Part shown: piece after piece, positions 38,429 through 48,536 of the stretch
How positions within the stretch are numbered: the first letter of the stretch is position 1
Layout: each line of letters begins with the position of its first letter
NCBI GenBank assembly: GCA_016187745.1
Contig: JACPJC010000005.1
Span: 118,659 to 182,658 of the forward strand
DNA from: Candidatus Iainarchaeum sp.
GTDB lineage: Archaea; Iainarchaeota; Iainarchaeia; Iainarchaeales; JAXPJC01
DNA: 64,000 nt
Reading direction: 5' to 3'
Made by a program: the position numbers and the translations under genes
The notes under the pieces: model-generated
What the model saw: the letters and a program-made list of their open reading frames with translations, nothing else
What the model was told of the DNA's origin: nothing
The model's database searches: none

Positions 38429-39306
38429 AATCCCGCAAACTTCGCGACCGAATAGAGCACAAGCATTATTACCACCTGCAGTGGCAGCGCGGGGAGCGCC
38501 TTCCCCACGTGCTTGGACGAATAATCAACAGTTATTATCAGCCCCACAATCGAGCCCAGCAGGATAGCAAGCGCGGGCACCAAGTACAGGGGAAACGCAA
38601 GCGCGCTTGCATTCATTGCAGAGCTCGCAAACATCAATGGAATTACCATGTCGCCTGTGCCAAGCTCAAACATGTGCGCGGGCACCTTCACCAATTTCCC
38701 CCTTTTCCTTCCGCTTGGCGCTTCCGCAATCAATTCCCCGCGGGCGGGCATTGCAAACGTAAACGCAAGGTTCATTTTCGTTATTGATTTTGCCATAACC
38801 ACCATGTGCTTTGTCTTGAAAACCGCAATCAAATCATAAACCGCAAGCAGGGCGATGAAAACCATTACCGGCAGAACGCCCAAAGAAACCCCGATTACCG
38901 CGCCCGCGCCGCTTACCGCCAGAATGCTTGCAACATTCCTCAGCATAATATGCTGCGCGTAAATTATGCGCAGTAAAACAATGATGAAAGCAAGGGCAAA
39001 CGCGATTATTTCGGGCATGAAAACCGAAAACACGATTGTTGAAGTGGCAAACACAGCAATCAGCTCAAGCAGCTTCATCACCCAGTAAAGCGGCTTGCGC
39101 TTCATGAAAAGGATCATGAGCAGAAGCGCCCCTGTAAAAACAAGAATATAAATAAACAGGCCCGCGGCATTTGCAATATCCTCGGGATTTTCCGTAACTA
39201 TCGGAACGCTTATATGCATCCCGATAAGATTTACAGCAACGGCAATCCCGAGCGCCTGCACTATCAGAAAAAGCCCGATTAGCTGAAGCAATAGCCCCTT
39301 GTTCAT
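38425..39306 (-). CDS. Presenilin / signal-peptide-peptidase-like intramembrane aspartyl protease
   Basis: VYDLIAV (YD), ELGTGDMVIP (GxGD) and ALPALPLQV (PAL) in a polytopic protein. Confidence 0.88.
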   Translation of the reverse strand: MNKGLLLQLIGLFLIVQALGIAVAVNLIGMHISVPIVTENPEDIANAAGLFIYILVFTGALLLMILFMKRKPLYWVMKLLELIAVFATSTIVFSVFMPEIIAFALAFIIVLLRIIYAQHIMLRNVASILAVSGAGAVIGVSLGVLPVMVFIALLAVYDLIAVFKTKHMVVMAKSITKMNLAFTFAMPARGELIAEAPSGRKRGKLVKVPAHMFELGTGDMVIPLMFASSAMNASALAFPLYLVPALAILLGSIVGLIITVDYSSKHVGKALPALPLQVVIMLVLYSVAKFAGF

Positions 39307-39353
39307 AAGGCAATAATTAGATGGAATTAGAATTTAAGGGTTTGGGTCTGCAT

Positions 39354-39893
39354 TTAGGCATAGCCGCGCCTTGCGCCAAAATACTTTACTGCGCCATATG
39401 CGATTATGTATGCGGTAAATGCATAAAATACAGCCCAATCATTGGTCAATAAAGAATAGATAAAAGTTGGCAGGGGATAGTACATCATTGCATACTCAAA
39501 CAGAAAGCGAAACAAGCCATTCCTTACTTTCAGCACATCTCCGGTATAATCCTTAATTGCTCCGCATATAAGAAAAATCAGCCAAAACGCAAAAAAGATT
39601 ATTGGCTGAAATTTGGCAAAGAAAAGAAAACCGATTATTATGATTGTTGCTGCAGCCTGGTGATTCAAATAATCAAGCCTGTTGCGGACAATGAAGGCAA
39701 TGTTCATTGCAAGAACTATATTTGCAATAGCATTATGGCTAATAATCAGCAAAGCGCCAAAAAGACCCCACAAAATTCCAAAGAGAAGCGCACTTCCCCT
39801 GAACCATTTTAGCTTGTGCTCGTTAAGCAAATCAGCAAATTTCATTGTTGTGCCATATAAAACGGCACAGACAAGAAGCAACAACAAAGTCAT
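39354..39893 (-). CDS. Hypothetical polytopic membrane protein
   Basis: 179 aa, several hydrophobic segments. Confidence 0.65.
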   Translation of the reverse strand: MTLLLLLVCAVLYGTTMKFADLLNEHKLKWFRGSALLFGILWGLFGALLIISHNAIANIVLAMNIAFIVRNRLDYLNHQAAATIIIIGFLFFAKFQPIIFFAFWLIFLICGAIKDYTGDVLKVRNGLFRFLFEYAMMYYPLPTFIYSLLTNDWAVFYAFTAYIIAYGAVKYFGARRGYA

Positions 39894-39938
39894 GTGATTA
39901 TCACCTATTTATTCTTTGATTATCTCTCTGAGAAGACT

Positions 39939-41420
39939 CTAAAAGCCACCTTCTATTACCGCGCTCAGAATATTAATTTTTGGCAGCTCTTTTCCGAATC
40001 TTTCCAAATATCTTTTTTTGTAAATTTCGGCAATTTTCTTCAGACCTTTCTGATAAAAATTGTAGATTTCCTTTCCTGAAAGGTAATTAAGTTCATATTG
40101 TGGGAAATTCTCACCCCTATATAATTCCCAATTCTTATGCAATATTTTTATTCCAAATTCCTTTGCATTGTCATACATCTGTGCCCCCGGAAATGGAACG
40201 ACAATCCTATATTCAACAAAATCAACCAGGCCACTTTCCAACAAAGAACACATTTCATTAATTGTAAGTTCCGCAGTTTCTTTTGTTTCCCCTGGCAGAC
40301 CAACTAAGAAATAGCAATGAGCATTAATTCCATATTTCTTTGTCAGTTTGCATATCTCCCTAACCTTTTTGTATCTCAAGCCCTTTCTGTTAAGATTAAG
40401 AATTTCCTGAGAAGCGCTTTCCACTCCATACTGGATTTCAGTGCATTTTTTGGATTCAGCAACCTTTTTGATTATTTCTTCGTCAGTGCTTTCAAGCCTG
40501 ACTTGATAGCCAACAACAATGTCAAGCCTGAGTTTGTTGATTTTATTAATTGCATTCAACGCCCTTTCCTTATCAAAGAAAAAATTTTCATCCCCAAAAT
40601 ATATGTATTTTGTTTTAAAATTTTTATGAAGGTATTTGATTTCATTGATTGCTTCAGCAATAGGCCTTTCTGCAAAGCCTTTGTTGTGAATTGTATCAGC
40701 GCAAAATACGCAACTTCCATTCCTTCTGCAACCAAGCGAAGTGAATATCCTTGCGGCAGGCAATGTTTTTACATTAAGTAGTTCATTTGCAGGATGAGGG
40801 TAATCTGAAAAGCCCGTCATTGCAGGTTCCTTTGCTATGACTTTACTTCCCTTCCTGTAACAAATGCCAGGGATATAATTTATGGAATGTTTGTTTTCCA
40901 GCGCCTCTGCCAGCATTGCTATTGGAAGCTCGCCCTTTCCCTTAACAACAAAGTCAAATGCCGACAGCAAATCTTCCAAGTCTTTTCCGCCTGCGCCGCT
41001 GGCATGAGGCCCGCCAAGGATTGTTACAATTTTAGGGTTAATGCTCTTGGCTAATTTTGCATAACTCTTTGCAACCGGGATTGCACAAGTATGGGCGCTA
41101 AAGCAAATCATTTGCGGATTTTCTTTTTTGCTCAACTCCAGCAACTTTTTGTAGAATAATTTTTCCCTTTCTTGAATTGGCACATTTTCGGGCTTTGGCG
41201 CCAAATAGAAAACTTTATGCCCTTTTTTCTCCAATACGCTTGCTATAGAAAGCAGGCCAACATTCTGGTTCTCGGCATTGCCAAGTTCAATTAATTCCTT
41301 TTTTGACAAGTTTGAGTAGGTAAGTTTGGTTTTCAGCGCATAATGCCACTTCCAATAATTCTTTTCAACTGCAGTCTGCTTCACGGCAGGAGCCGGCGTT
41401 GAAACTAATAATATCTTCAT
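39939..41420 (-). CDS. B12-binding-domain radical SAM protein
   Basis: Cobalamin-binding-like N-terminus (LLSIASVLEKKGHKVFYLAP...TILGGPHASG), cluster motif CRRNGSCVFC, radical SAM core YFGDENFFFD and FLVGLPGETKE. Confidence 0.87.
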   Translation of the reverse strand: MKILLVSTPAPAVKQTAVEKNYWKWHYALKTKLTYSNLSKKELIELGNAENQNVGLLSIASVLEKKGHKVFYLAPKPENVPIQEREKLFYKKLLELSKKENPQMICFSAHTCAIPVAKSYAKLAKSINPKIVTILGGPHASGAGGKDLEDLLSAFDFVVKGKGELPIAMLAEALENKHSINYIPGICYRKGSKVIAKEPAMTGFSDYPHPANELLNVKTLPAARIFTSLGCRRNGSCVFCADTIHNKGFAERPIAEAINEIKYLHKNFKTKYIYFGDENFFFDKERALNAINKINKLRLDIVVGYQVRLESTDEEIIKKVAESKKCTEIQYGVESASQEILNLNRKGLRYKKVREICKLTKKYGINAHCYFLVGLPGETKETAELTINEMCSLLESGLVDFVEYRIVVPFPGAQMYDNAKEFGIKILHKNWELYRGENFPQYELNYLSGKEIYNFYQKGLKKIAEIYKKRYLERFGKELPKINILSAVIEGGF

Positions 41421-41515
41421 ATATAAATAGTGAGTTCGCTGATTTAAATAGTAATAATGAGAGATTTTTTTGAAAATAGTAATCTTTTTAATTATTTCTA
41501 CTAATTATTCAAATA

Positions 41516-42490
41516 ATGGCTCTTGACAAAAAGGACAGGGAAATTCTCTTCGCGCTTGATTTAAATGCGAGAATTCCACTCAAAAAGCTTGCAAAGAAAG
41601 TTAGGCTCTCTGCGCAAACTGCAAAATACAGAATAGAACAGCTTGAAAAAAATGGCGTGATAAAGGGCTATGTAACACTTTTTGATGCAGCAAAGCTCGG
41701 CTATGAATATTTCAGGCTCTACTTAAGATTTGAAGGGTTCTCACAGAATGATGAAAATGCATTTTTTGCATATCTTAACAGGCACCAAAATGTTGTCTGG
41801 TTTGTCAATACAATCGGTAGATATGATGCGGAAGTCCTGTTTGTAGCGCGCAACTTCATTCATTTCAACCAGATTCTCAAGAAAATATACGATGAATTTC
41901 CAAACAAGTTCTTCAGCGTTGTTCCTTCAGTTTCAATTGCAACCTATCATCACACCAGGGCATATCTCATAAATGCAAAAAGCGATTTCCTTCCGAGCTA
42001 TGGTGGCGAACCAGAAAAGGCAAACGTTGATGAGGCAGATGCTAAAATAATCCATCAGCTAAATCAAAATGGCAGAATCAGCAATTCAGAATTGGGCAAA
42101 ACAATAAATCTGAATTATAAGACCGTTCAGAACAGGATTAAGGCTCTTGGGGAAAAAGGCATAATCAAGGCATACAGGACATGGCTTGATTTCTCAAAGC
42201 TTGGCTCAATTTACTATAAAATCCTTATAAAGTTAAAGCATTTTTCGCTTGAAGATGAATTGAAAATACTTGAATTCTGCAAGCAGAACCAGAATATTGT
42301 TTATTTTATAACCTGCATCTGGCCTTGGGATATTGAATTGGAAATGGAAGTGGAATCAGAGCAAAAATTCCTTGAAATAATAAAAAGTTTCAGGCAGCTT
42401 ATGGGCAGCAACATATTGGATTATGAAACCCTTACAGTTACAAAAGAGCACAAAATGAATTACTGCCCTTTTTCTGAAGAAATCCTATAG
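41516..42490 (+). CDS. Tandem-duplicated Lrp/AsnC-family transcriptional regulator
   Basis: Two HTH_AsnC units: DKKDREILFALDLNARIPLKKLAKKVRLSAQTAKYRIEQLEKNGVIKGY and DEADAKIIHQLNQNGRISNSELGKTINLNYKTVQNRIKALGEKGIIKAY. Confidence 0.85.
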   Translation: MALDKKDREILFALDLNARIPLKKLAKKVRLSAQTAKYRIEQLEKNGVIKGYVTLFDAAKLGYEYFRLYLRFEGFSQNDENAFFAYLNRHQNVVWFVNTIGRYDAEVLFVARNFIHFNQILKKIYDEFPNKFFSVVPSVSIATYHHTRAYLINAKSDFLPSYGGEPEKANVDEADAKIIHQLNQNGRISNSELGKTINLNYKTVQNRIKALGEKGIIKAYRTWLDFSKLGSIYYKILIKLKHFSLEDELKILEFCKQNQNIVYFITCIWPWDIELEMEVESEQKFLEIIKSFRQLMGSNILDYETLTVTKEHKMNYCPFSEEIL

Positions 42491-42500
42491 TGTGCTGATG

Positions 42501-44639
42501 CTATTTCTCAACCGGCTTCACAAACCCATGCTTCGGCATGTACAAATCGCCCTTCTTTTCCAGCTTGTTTATGAAATCCATTGCCTTTTCCCTGTCTATT
42601 CCTTCGGATTTCATTTCCTCAAACACCAAATCAAGTGGCACCATGTCAAGCTCAATTGATTTTTCCTTCACTAAGTTAAGGATTTTCCTCATGTGGTCAA
42701 CCTGGGATTTCGGAATGCCCGCAGTTATAAGGTCAATGTCAATCCTTCCGGTTTCTTTATCAGTAACTACTTTCTCAAGCGAAGAGCGCAGCAGCCTTAT
42801 TGCCCTTTCAGTATCCTCAAGCTCCACTTCATTGCTTAGCCTTACCCTTGCGCTTGCCTCGCTCAATCTCACCAATCCTTCCAGCTGCCTGTGCGTTGCC
42901 GCATAGCTACCCTGAATCTTTCCCTGCTCCCTCAGATTGACATAGAAATCCGAAATGCTCTTCATTGCCTCATCGGTCATTATGGGGAACAGCCTCTGCC
43001 TTGCGTATGAAACATATTTCCTGAAAAATTCCTGTGAAACAGCAGGCGTGATCTCCTTCTCAATTTCAGTGGGCTCGCGCGCCTTCTTCTTTTCCTCCCC
43101 CGCGTACTGGAGCATCATCTCCCCTGCCTGGTGCGTTTTCAATATGTGTGAAGCAATCGCCTCATCCCTTTTCCTGTCCAAAACATCAGTTATAAGGAAA
43201 AACAAGTCAAATCTTGAAATCAGGCTTGCGGGCAGGTCAATCTGCTCCATGAAATTCTGGTAGGGGTCAAAGCGCGTGTATTTAGGATTTGCGGCAGCAA
43301 GCACGCTTGTTTCGGACTTGAAGCGCGTTACTATTCCTGCCTTTGCAACGGAAATCATCCCCTGCTCCATTGCCTCATGCATTGCCCCCCTGTCCTCCTC
43401 ATCCATTTTCTCAAACTCATCAACCATTATTGTCCCGCCGTTTGCCAATACCAATGCCCCTGCCTTGAGAACCCATCCCCCTTCCCCATACTCGTCGGTT
43501 TTTACCGCGGTAGCGGTAAGCCCGGCTCCAGTGCTTGTTTTTCCCGCGATGTAAATTGATTTCGGCGCAATCCTATGGACTGTCTGCAGCAGCTTGCTTT
43601 TTGCCAGCCCGGGCTCCCCCACAAGCAGGACATGTATGTTGCCCCTTGTGTCCATGTTTCCCGGAAGGAGTTTTTTTACTCCGCCAAACAGCTGCAGGAC
43701 AATTGCCTCCTTTATCGTCTCATGGCCATAGATTGTTGGCGCAATGCTCTGTATCAGCATATCATACACTTTAGGGTTTTTCGAAAGCTTCCTTATCTCC
43801 TTTTCCTCTTCCTTGGAAATTTCAACATCCTGGAACTCCCTCTGGGTCTGCTGCACATGGGTCGCATCAATGTATCTCCCATACACAGGGCCCTTGAATT
43901 TAAGCGGATGCAGCCTCACAACTCCTGTAATGCACACCCTGTCCCCGGGAAGCGCAATGTTTACAATGTCCTCGCTCAGATGAATGTCAACATTTGTCGC
44001 CTGTTCCGATCCTTTAAGCAGTTCAAGCGGCTCCTGAATCATGAGCCTCTGGGAATCAATGAATTTGCTTTGATCGGTCTGCAGCAAAAAATCGCGGTGC
44101 CGGCACTCGCACATGCTCGGCTGCTTTATTGAATTCCCTTCCTGCGCAATTTTATAGGTATTTCCGCAGCGCCTGCACTGCCATGCGGCAAGCTTCAGCT
44201 TTGGAAGAACATCAGTCATTTCCTTTACAAGGCCCTCAACGGCAATCATTTTTCCCAAATGTATTGCGCCAATGTCGCGCAGAAGCGGCATCTGCTCCTT
44301 CGGAAGGTTAAATATCCTCACTTTAGGCGCGAATTCCGCTATGCCTAGCGCAGGAACGTCAATATTCTTTATTGCAAGCTCCGCCGCCTCAATCAGATGG
44401 TCGGGATTCGCAAGCAGCTCCTCCGATAACTGATAGTCATAGTGCGCAAGGTCCGCATAATCCACTTCCAAACTTTTCTGCTGTGGATAATTTTCAACAA
44501 GCTTCTCAATATGCTTTTTATAATTAGCCTTCAAAAACGCCTCAAACTTTCCCACAAACGGGTTTTCCTCGGTCATCTCCTTTTTGCCGAAGTCCAGCTC
44601 AATTTCCTCTTCTTCCGCCTTATCCATGTTGCGAGCCAT
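42501..44639 (-). CDS. mcm: MCM replicative helicase
   Basis: Walker A LVGEPGLAKSKLLQ, ANGGTIMVDEFEKM, LISRFDLFFLITD; zinc-binding Cys motif. Confidence 0.95.
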   Translation of the reverse strand: MARNMDKAEEEEIELDFGKKEMTEENPFVGKFEAFLKANYKKHIEKLVENYPQQKSLEVDYADLAHYDYQLSEELLANPDHLIEAAELAIKNIDVPALGIAEFAPKVRIFNLPKEQMPLLRDIGAIHLGKMIAVEGLVKEMTDVLPKLKLAAWQCRRCGNTYKIAQEGNSIKQPSMCECRHRDFLLQTDQSKFIDSQRLMIQEPLELLKGSEQATNVDIHLSEDIVNIALPGDRVCITGVVRLHPLKFKGPVYGRYIDATHVQQTQREFQDVEISKEEEKEIRKLSKNPKVYDMLIQSIAPTIYGHETIKEAIVLQLFGGVKKLLPGNMDTRGNIHVLLVGEPGLAKSKLLQTVHRIAPKSIYIAGKTSTGAGLTATAVKTDEYGEGGWVLKAGALVLANGGTIMVDEFEKMDEEDRGAMHEAMEQGMISVAKAGIVTRFKSETSVLAAANPKYTRFDPYQNFMEQIDLPASLISRFDLFFLITDVLDRKRDEAIASHILKTHQAGEMMLQYAGEEKKKAREPTEIEKEITPAVSQEFFRKYVSYARQRLFPIMTDEAMKSISDFYVNLREQGKIQGSYAATHRQLEGLVRLSEASARVRLSNEVELEDTERAIRLLRSSLEKVVTDKETGRIDIDLITAGIPKSQVDHMRKILNLVKEKSIELDMVPLDLVFEEMKSEGIDREKAMDFINKLEKKGDLYMPKHGFVKPVEK

Positions 44640-45009
44640 ATTAATTTCTCCGTTTGGCGCTTTTAAATGCTTTCGGGACCAAATTGCCGGTGAAACCGAA
44701 CCGCGGGAAACTGCGTTTCCCCCAGTTTGAGGTTCCTCCTGACCCCTTCCTTATTCAAGCCACTGATGGCTGAGGCGTTTTTCCTGAAAAACTCCTAACT
44801 CCTGAAAATTCCCTCACCAAGGCATAATTTGTGTATTGGAAATAGCGTATTGGGATATGAACTGGAAAAAACCAACAATGCTATTACTATAACGCGCCTT
44901 CTTATTATTCATTTTGAGTTCGGGTTCCAAACTGCGCAAGCACTTGAAAAATTCAGAAAGCAAAGCGCCGTTATGTAGGGTTTTTAATATAAATTATCCA
45001 TAAATCTGC

Positions 45010-46497
45010 TTGGTGGTCAAATTCAAAGGCAAATTTTACATAACAACGGCAATTGATTACCCGAATAGCGCCCCGCACCTCGGCCAGGCATATGAGAAAA
45101 TATGCGCTGACGCGATTGCAAGATGGCACAGGCTGCAGGGCGAGGAAGTTTTTTTTCTCACAGGGACTGATGAGCACGGCCTGAAGATTCAGCGCGCAGC
45201 GGAAGCCGCAAAGCAGAGCCCGAAGGAATTTGTTGATACCCAAGCCCTGCATTTCAGGGAGCTCTGCGAGAAACTCAATATTTCCAACGACAGGTTCATC
45301 CGCACTACTGATTCTGAGCACATAAAAGTCTCGCAGGAAATTTTCAGGAAGGTTTTTGATTCCGGGGACATTTACAAGGGGTTTTACGAAGGCCTTTACT
45401 GCGCCTCGTGCGAAAATTACATTACCGAAAAGGAACTGGTAAACGGAAAATGCCCCTATCACAATAAGGCCCCGGAGCTGCTGCGCGAGGAAAGCTATTT
45501 CTTCAGGCTGGGCAAATACCAGAATCAGATAATAAAGCACATTAAGGAAAATCCGGAATTCATCCAGCCTGAGGGAAAAAGAACGGAAATTTTAAACCGC
45601 CTAAAAGAGCCATTGAAGGATTTGAGCGTTTCGCGCTCAAGCTTCCGCTGGGGGATTCCCCTTCCGAATGACCACAAGCATGTTGTGTATGTCTGGTTCG
45701 ACGCGCTCCTGAATTACATTTCCGGAATTGACTATCCGAAGGAAAAATTCAAAAAATTCTGGCCCTGCGATTTGCACAACATAGGAAAGGACATATTATG
45801 GTTTCACGGCGTCATCTGGCCTGCAATCCTGCTCTCCGCAGGAATCGGGCTTCCAAAAAGGATTTTTGTCCACGGCTTCATAAACCTCGCTTCCGGCGAG
45901 AAAATGTCAAAGAGCCTCGGGAATGCCGTTGATCCGATTGCGCTTGCAGGCACTTACGGAGCTGACGCGCTGCGCTATTTCCTCCTGAGGGAAATTCCCT
46001 TCGGGCAGGACGGCATATTTTCAGAGGATCTTCTTAAGAAGCGCTATAACACCGAGCTTGCAAATGAATTGGGAAACCTGCTCCAGCGCACTCTTGTATT
46101 GATTGAGAAAAACTGCAGCAGCAAAATTCCCGAAGGGAAAACAGATGCAGAATTAGCAAAAAGGCTTAACCTAGAAAAAATAAAATCAAATATGGAGAAG
46201 CTTGAATTGCATTTTGCGCTCGCAGAAATTTTCTCATTCATTGCGCACTGCAATGCCTATGTGAATGAAAAGCAGCCCTGGAAACTGCAGGGCGAAGCGC
46301 TTAACAATGTCCTTTATTCGCTTGCGGATTCACTGCGCATTATTGCAATCCTGCTTGCGCCTTTCATTCCCAACACTTCAGAAAAAATCTCCTCGCAGCT
46401 GGGAGTGAGGCTGGGCAATATTGATGAATGCAAATTCAATCTGCTCAAATCAGGCGCAAAAACAAATAAAGCGGAAATCCTTTTCAGGAAAATCTGA
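45010..46497 (+). CDS. metG: Methionyl-tRNA synthetase (TTG start)
   Basis: ITTAIDYPNSAPHLGQAYEKICADAIARW, FLTGTDEHGLKIQRAAE, GEKMSKSLGNAVDP; zinc knuckle CASC...CPYH. Confidence 0.93.
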   Translation: MVVKFKGKFYITTAIDYPNSAPHLGQAYEKICADAIARWHRLQGEEVFFLTGTDEHGLKIQRAAEAAKQSPKEFVDTQALHFRELCEKLNISNDRFIRTTDSEHIKVSQEIFRKVFDSGDIYKGFYEGLYCASCENYITEKELVNGKCPYHNKAPELLREESYFFRLGKYQNQIIKHIKENPEFIQPEGKRTEILNRLKEPLKDLSVSRSSFRWGIPLPNDHKHVVYVWFDALLNYISGIDYPKEKFKKFWPCDLHNIGKDILWFHGVIWPAILLSAGIGLPKRIFVHGFINLASGEKMSKSLGNAVDPIALAGTYGADALRYFLLREIPFGQDGIFSEDLLKKRYNTELANELGNLLQRTLVLIEKNCSSKIPEGKTDAELAKRLNLEKIKSNMEKLELHFALAEIFSFIAHCNAYVNEKQPWKLQGEALNNVLYSLADSLRIIAILLAPFIPNTSEKISSQLGVRLGNIDECKFNLLKSGAKTNKAEILFRKI

Positions 46498-46502
46498 TTG
46501 TT

Positions 46503-47192
46503 TTAGCCAAGCGCTGCAATGGTCAATGGGATTATTGCGGCGCCAATCATGACAGAAGCGACAACCTTCCAGTTGAAGCTCTTGTGCGCTTCCGGCAATA
46601 AATCGCTTGCGCCGATGTAGAGGAAGGTTCCAAGCGCAAACCCTATTAAATCATGGAAAAGCGCAATCGGCACAAAAAAGGCGATTGCAGTCCCGAGCGG
46701 AGTGAAAAACGCGTCAATTGCGACTGCCCCGAAAATTCCGCGCTTTTTGTAGCCTGAATTTTTCATTATTATTGTTGTTACCAATCCTCTTGGGACTTCA
46801 TGCACTATTACGGCAACAGCAATTACAATCCCCAGCGCGGGACTGACAGCATAGCCAATCCCTATTGCAATGCCATCAATCAGGCTTTCCGCGCCAATTC
46901 CTATGAGCGAAGTCCATCCTATTGTGTGCGAAACGCATTCCTTCTCGCCGCAGGCATGTATCAGAAAAATCTTTTCAATGAGGTAAATTGCAAAAAAGCC
47001 CAGGGCAACGGCAAATGCGCTTTCCCTTCCAATCTCGGGCAGCAATTCAAAAAACGCAACGCTCACCATCAGCCCCGAGGCAAATGCAAGCAGATAGCGC
47101 AGCTCAATCTTTTTGAAAGTTTTTGTGAATGGAAGAAACGCGCCGAAAATTGTTGCAATTGAAGTTAGCAGCGCATAAAAAATTGCCATCAT
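46503..47192 (-). CDS. ZIP-family metal transporter
   Basis: Polytopic; LIDGIAIGIGYAVSPALGIVIAVAVIVHEVPRGLVTTIIM. Confidence 0.87.
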   Translation of the reverse strand: MMAIFYALLTSIATIFGAFLPFTKTFKKIELRYLLAFASGLMVSVAFFELLPEIGRESAFAVALGFFAIYLIEKIFLIHACGEKECVSHTIGWTSLIGIGAESLIDGIAIGIGYAVSPALGIVIAVAVIVHEVPRGLVTTIIMKNSGYKKRGIFGAVAIDAFFTPLGTAIAFFVPIALFHDLIGFALGTFLYIGASDLLPEAHKSFNWKVVASVMIGAAIIPLTIAALG

Positions 47193-47213
47193 AATAAGTT
47201 CCTTTTTTCAAAC

Positions 47214-47735
47214 TTAATAAAACTTTGGATTGATGAATCTTGCAAGCGCGTAAATTACCCCCCTCTCAAATGCTGTAACCCTTGTAACAATATTGTTTGT
47301 CAGAATTCCCGAGGTGCCCTGCTTTTGTTTTATGTTGTGCTGCCCGACAAGCCTGTCCATCACGGGGCCAAGCTCCTTCCCATTTCTTATTTCGGATGCG
47401 ACTGCCTCGGGCAGCAGCAGTTTTCCGCTGCTTCCCATCCCAATTTTTCCACTTTTGTCAATTGCCACAACCCAGTCAGAAACAAACATCCCGTGCTTCA
47501 TATCAAGGGCGCAGCCCTCCAAGCCAATTCCAATATCCGCATCAGCCTTTTCCAGGGCCAATTTCGCCCTGCTCCTCGCGCCCTCAACCGCCTCATCATC
47601 GGACCTCGGCTGCTCGCTTGTGCCGTGCGCAACCTCCAGAGAAACAACTTCCGCATCAGGCCATATTTTCCTGGCAACATTTTCAACCGCAGCTATCTTC
47701 ACTGGGTTTTTTGAGCCCACAGCTATTTTTTTCAT
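47214..47735 (-). CDS. Inosine/xanthosine triphosphatase (YjjX/NTPase family)
   Basis: VGSKNPVKIAAVENVARKI and GTSEQPRSDDEAVEGARSRA...GIGLEGC. Confidence 0.88.
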   Translation of the reverse strand: MKKIAVGSKNPVKIAAVENVARKIWPDAEVVSLEVAHGTSEQPRSDDEAVEGARSRAKLALEKADADIGIGLEGCALDMKHGMFVSDWVVAIDKSGKIGMGSSGKLLLPEAVASEIRNGKELGPVMDRLVGQHNIKQKQGTSGILTNNIVTRVTAFERGVIYALARFINPKFY

Positions 47736-47741
47736 GGCAAA

Positions 47742-48536
47742 TTAAATATGCACGAATGAATTTAATACCCTTACTGTAAGCCCCAGCCCTTTTTCATCAA
47801 TGTCTTTTTTGGGATTGTATTCCACAAAGTCGGCGGCTTTCACTTTTTTTGAATTCAGCAGCGCATCAAGCAATCCAAAGAATTCATTTTCATCCAAACC
47901 CTTTTCCTCGAGGTAGCCTGTTGCCGGCATTATGCCCGGATCAAAAACATCCGCATCAACTGAAATGTAAATGTGCCTTATTTCGGGATTTTTTGCAAAC
48001 TCTTCAATTTTGGAAACTGCATTTGCGATATTTTTCCTGATTTCCACTGCCCTTATCACATTTATTTTCTTCTCGCGCAGCCATTCCGCCTCCTGCTCCC
48101 ATATTTTGCGCAGGCCAACAAGCAGCAAATTCTGCCTTTTGAGAATTCCCTCCTCTACCAGCATGCGGTTCATGTCCTCATGGCTTACGGGCTTAAAAAC
48201 CTGCGTCGCATCCGCATGCGCATCAAAAACTACAAGTGCGGAGTTTTTCGCCCCGTACACTTCTGAAAACGCCCTGAACAACGCATAGGTAATTGAATGG
48301 TCCCCGCCGACAAAGACAGGCTTTTTGCCGAGCAGGCGCTTCGCATTTTTATAAATGCTTTCATCGGTTGCAATTATGTCATTCTCAAAAACCGGGATTT
48401 CCTCCGCGCTGAATTTGACTTTTTGTTTGCTCAGCCTATCTAGAATAATATCTGGCGCTTCCGCGCATCCTGCGTTTTTTCCCAAACTGCCCTGCTCGCT
48501 CGGAATTTTTACAATCAGCATTATAATCAATATCAT
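47742..48536 (-). CDS. Agmatinase/arginase-family ureohydrolase
   Basis: FVGGDHSITYALFRAF, VVFDAHADA and ISVDADVFDPGIMPATGYLE metal-binding motifs. Confidence 0.88.
   Translation of the reverse strand: MILIIMLIVKIPSEQGSLGKNAGCAEAPDIILDRLSKQKVKFSAEEIPVFENDIIATDESIYKNAKRLLGKKPVFVGGDHSITYALFRAFSEVYGAKNSALVVFDAHADATQVFKPVSHEDMNRMLVEEGILKRQNLLLVGLRKIWEQEAEWLREKKINVIRAVEIRKNIANAVSKIEEFAKNPEIRHIYISVDADVFDPGIMPATGYLEEKGLDENEFFGLLDALLNSKKVKAADFVEYNPKKDIDEKGLGLTVRVLNSFVHI

Noticed and set aside
47293-47779. Three overlapping plus-strand ORFs opposite the NTPase gene
   Set aside because: Antisense to a gene with clear YjjX-family motifs; no coding signature of their own
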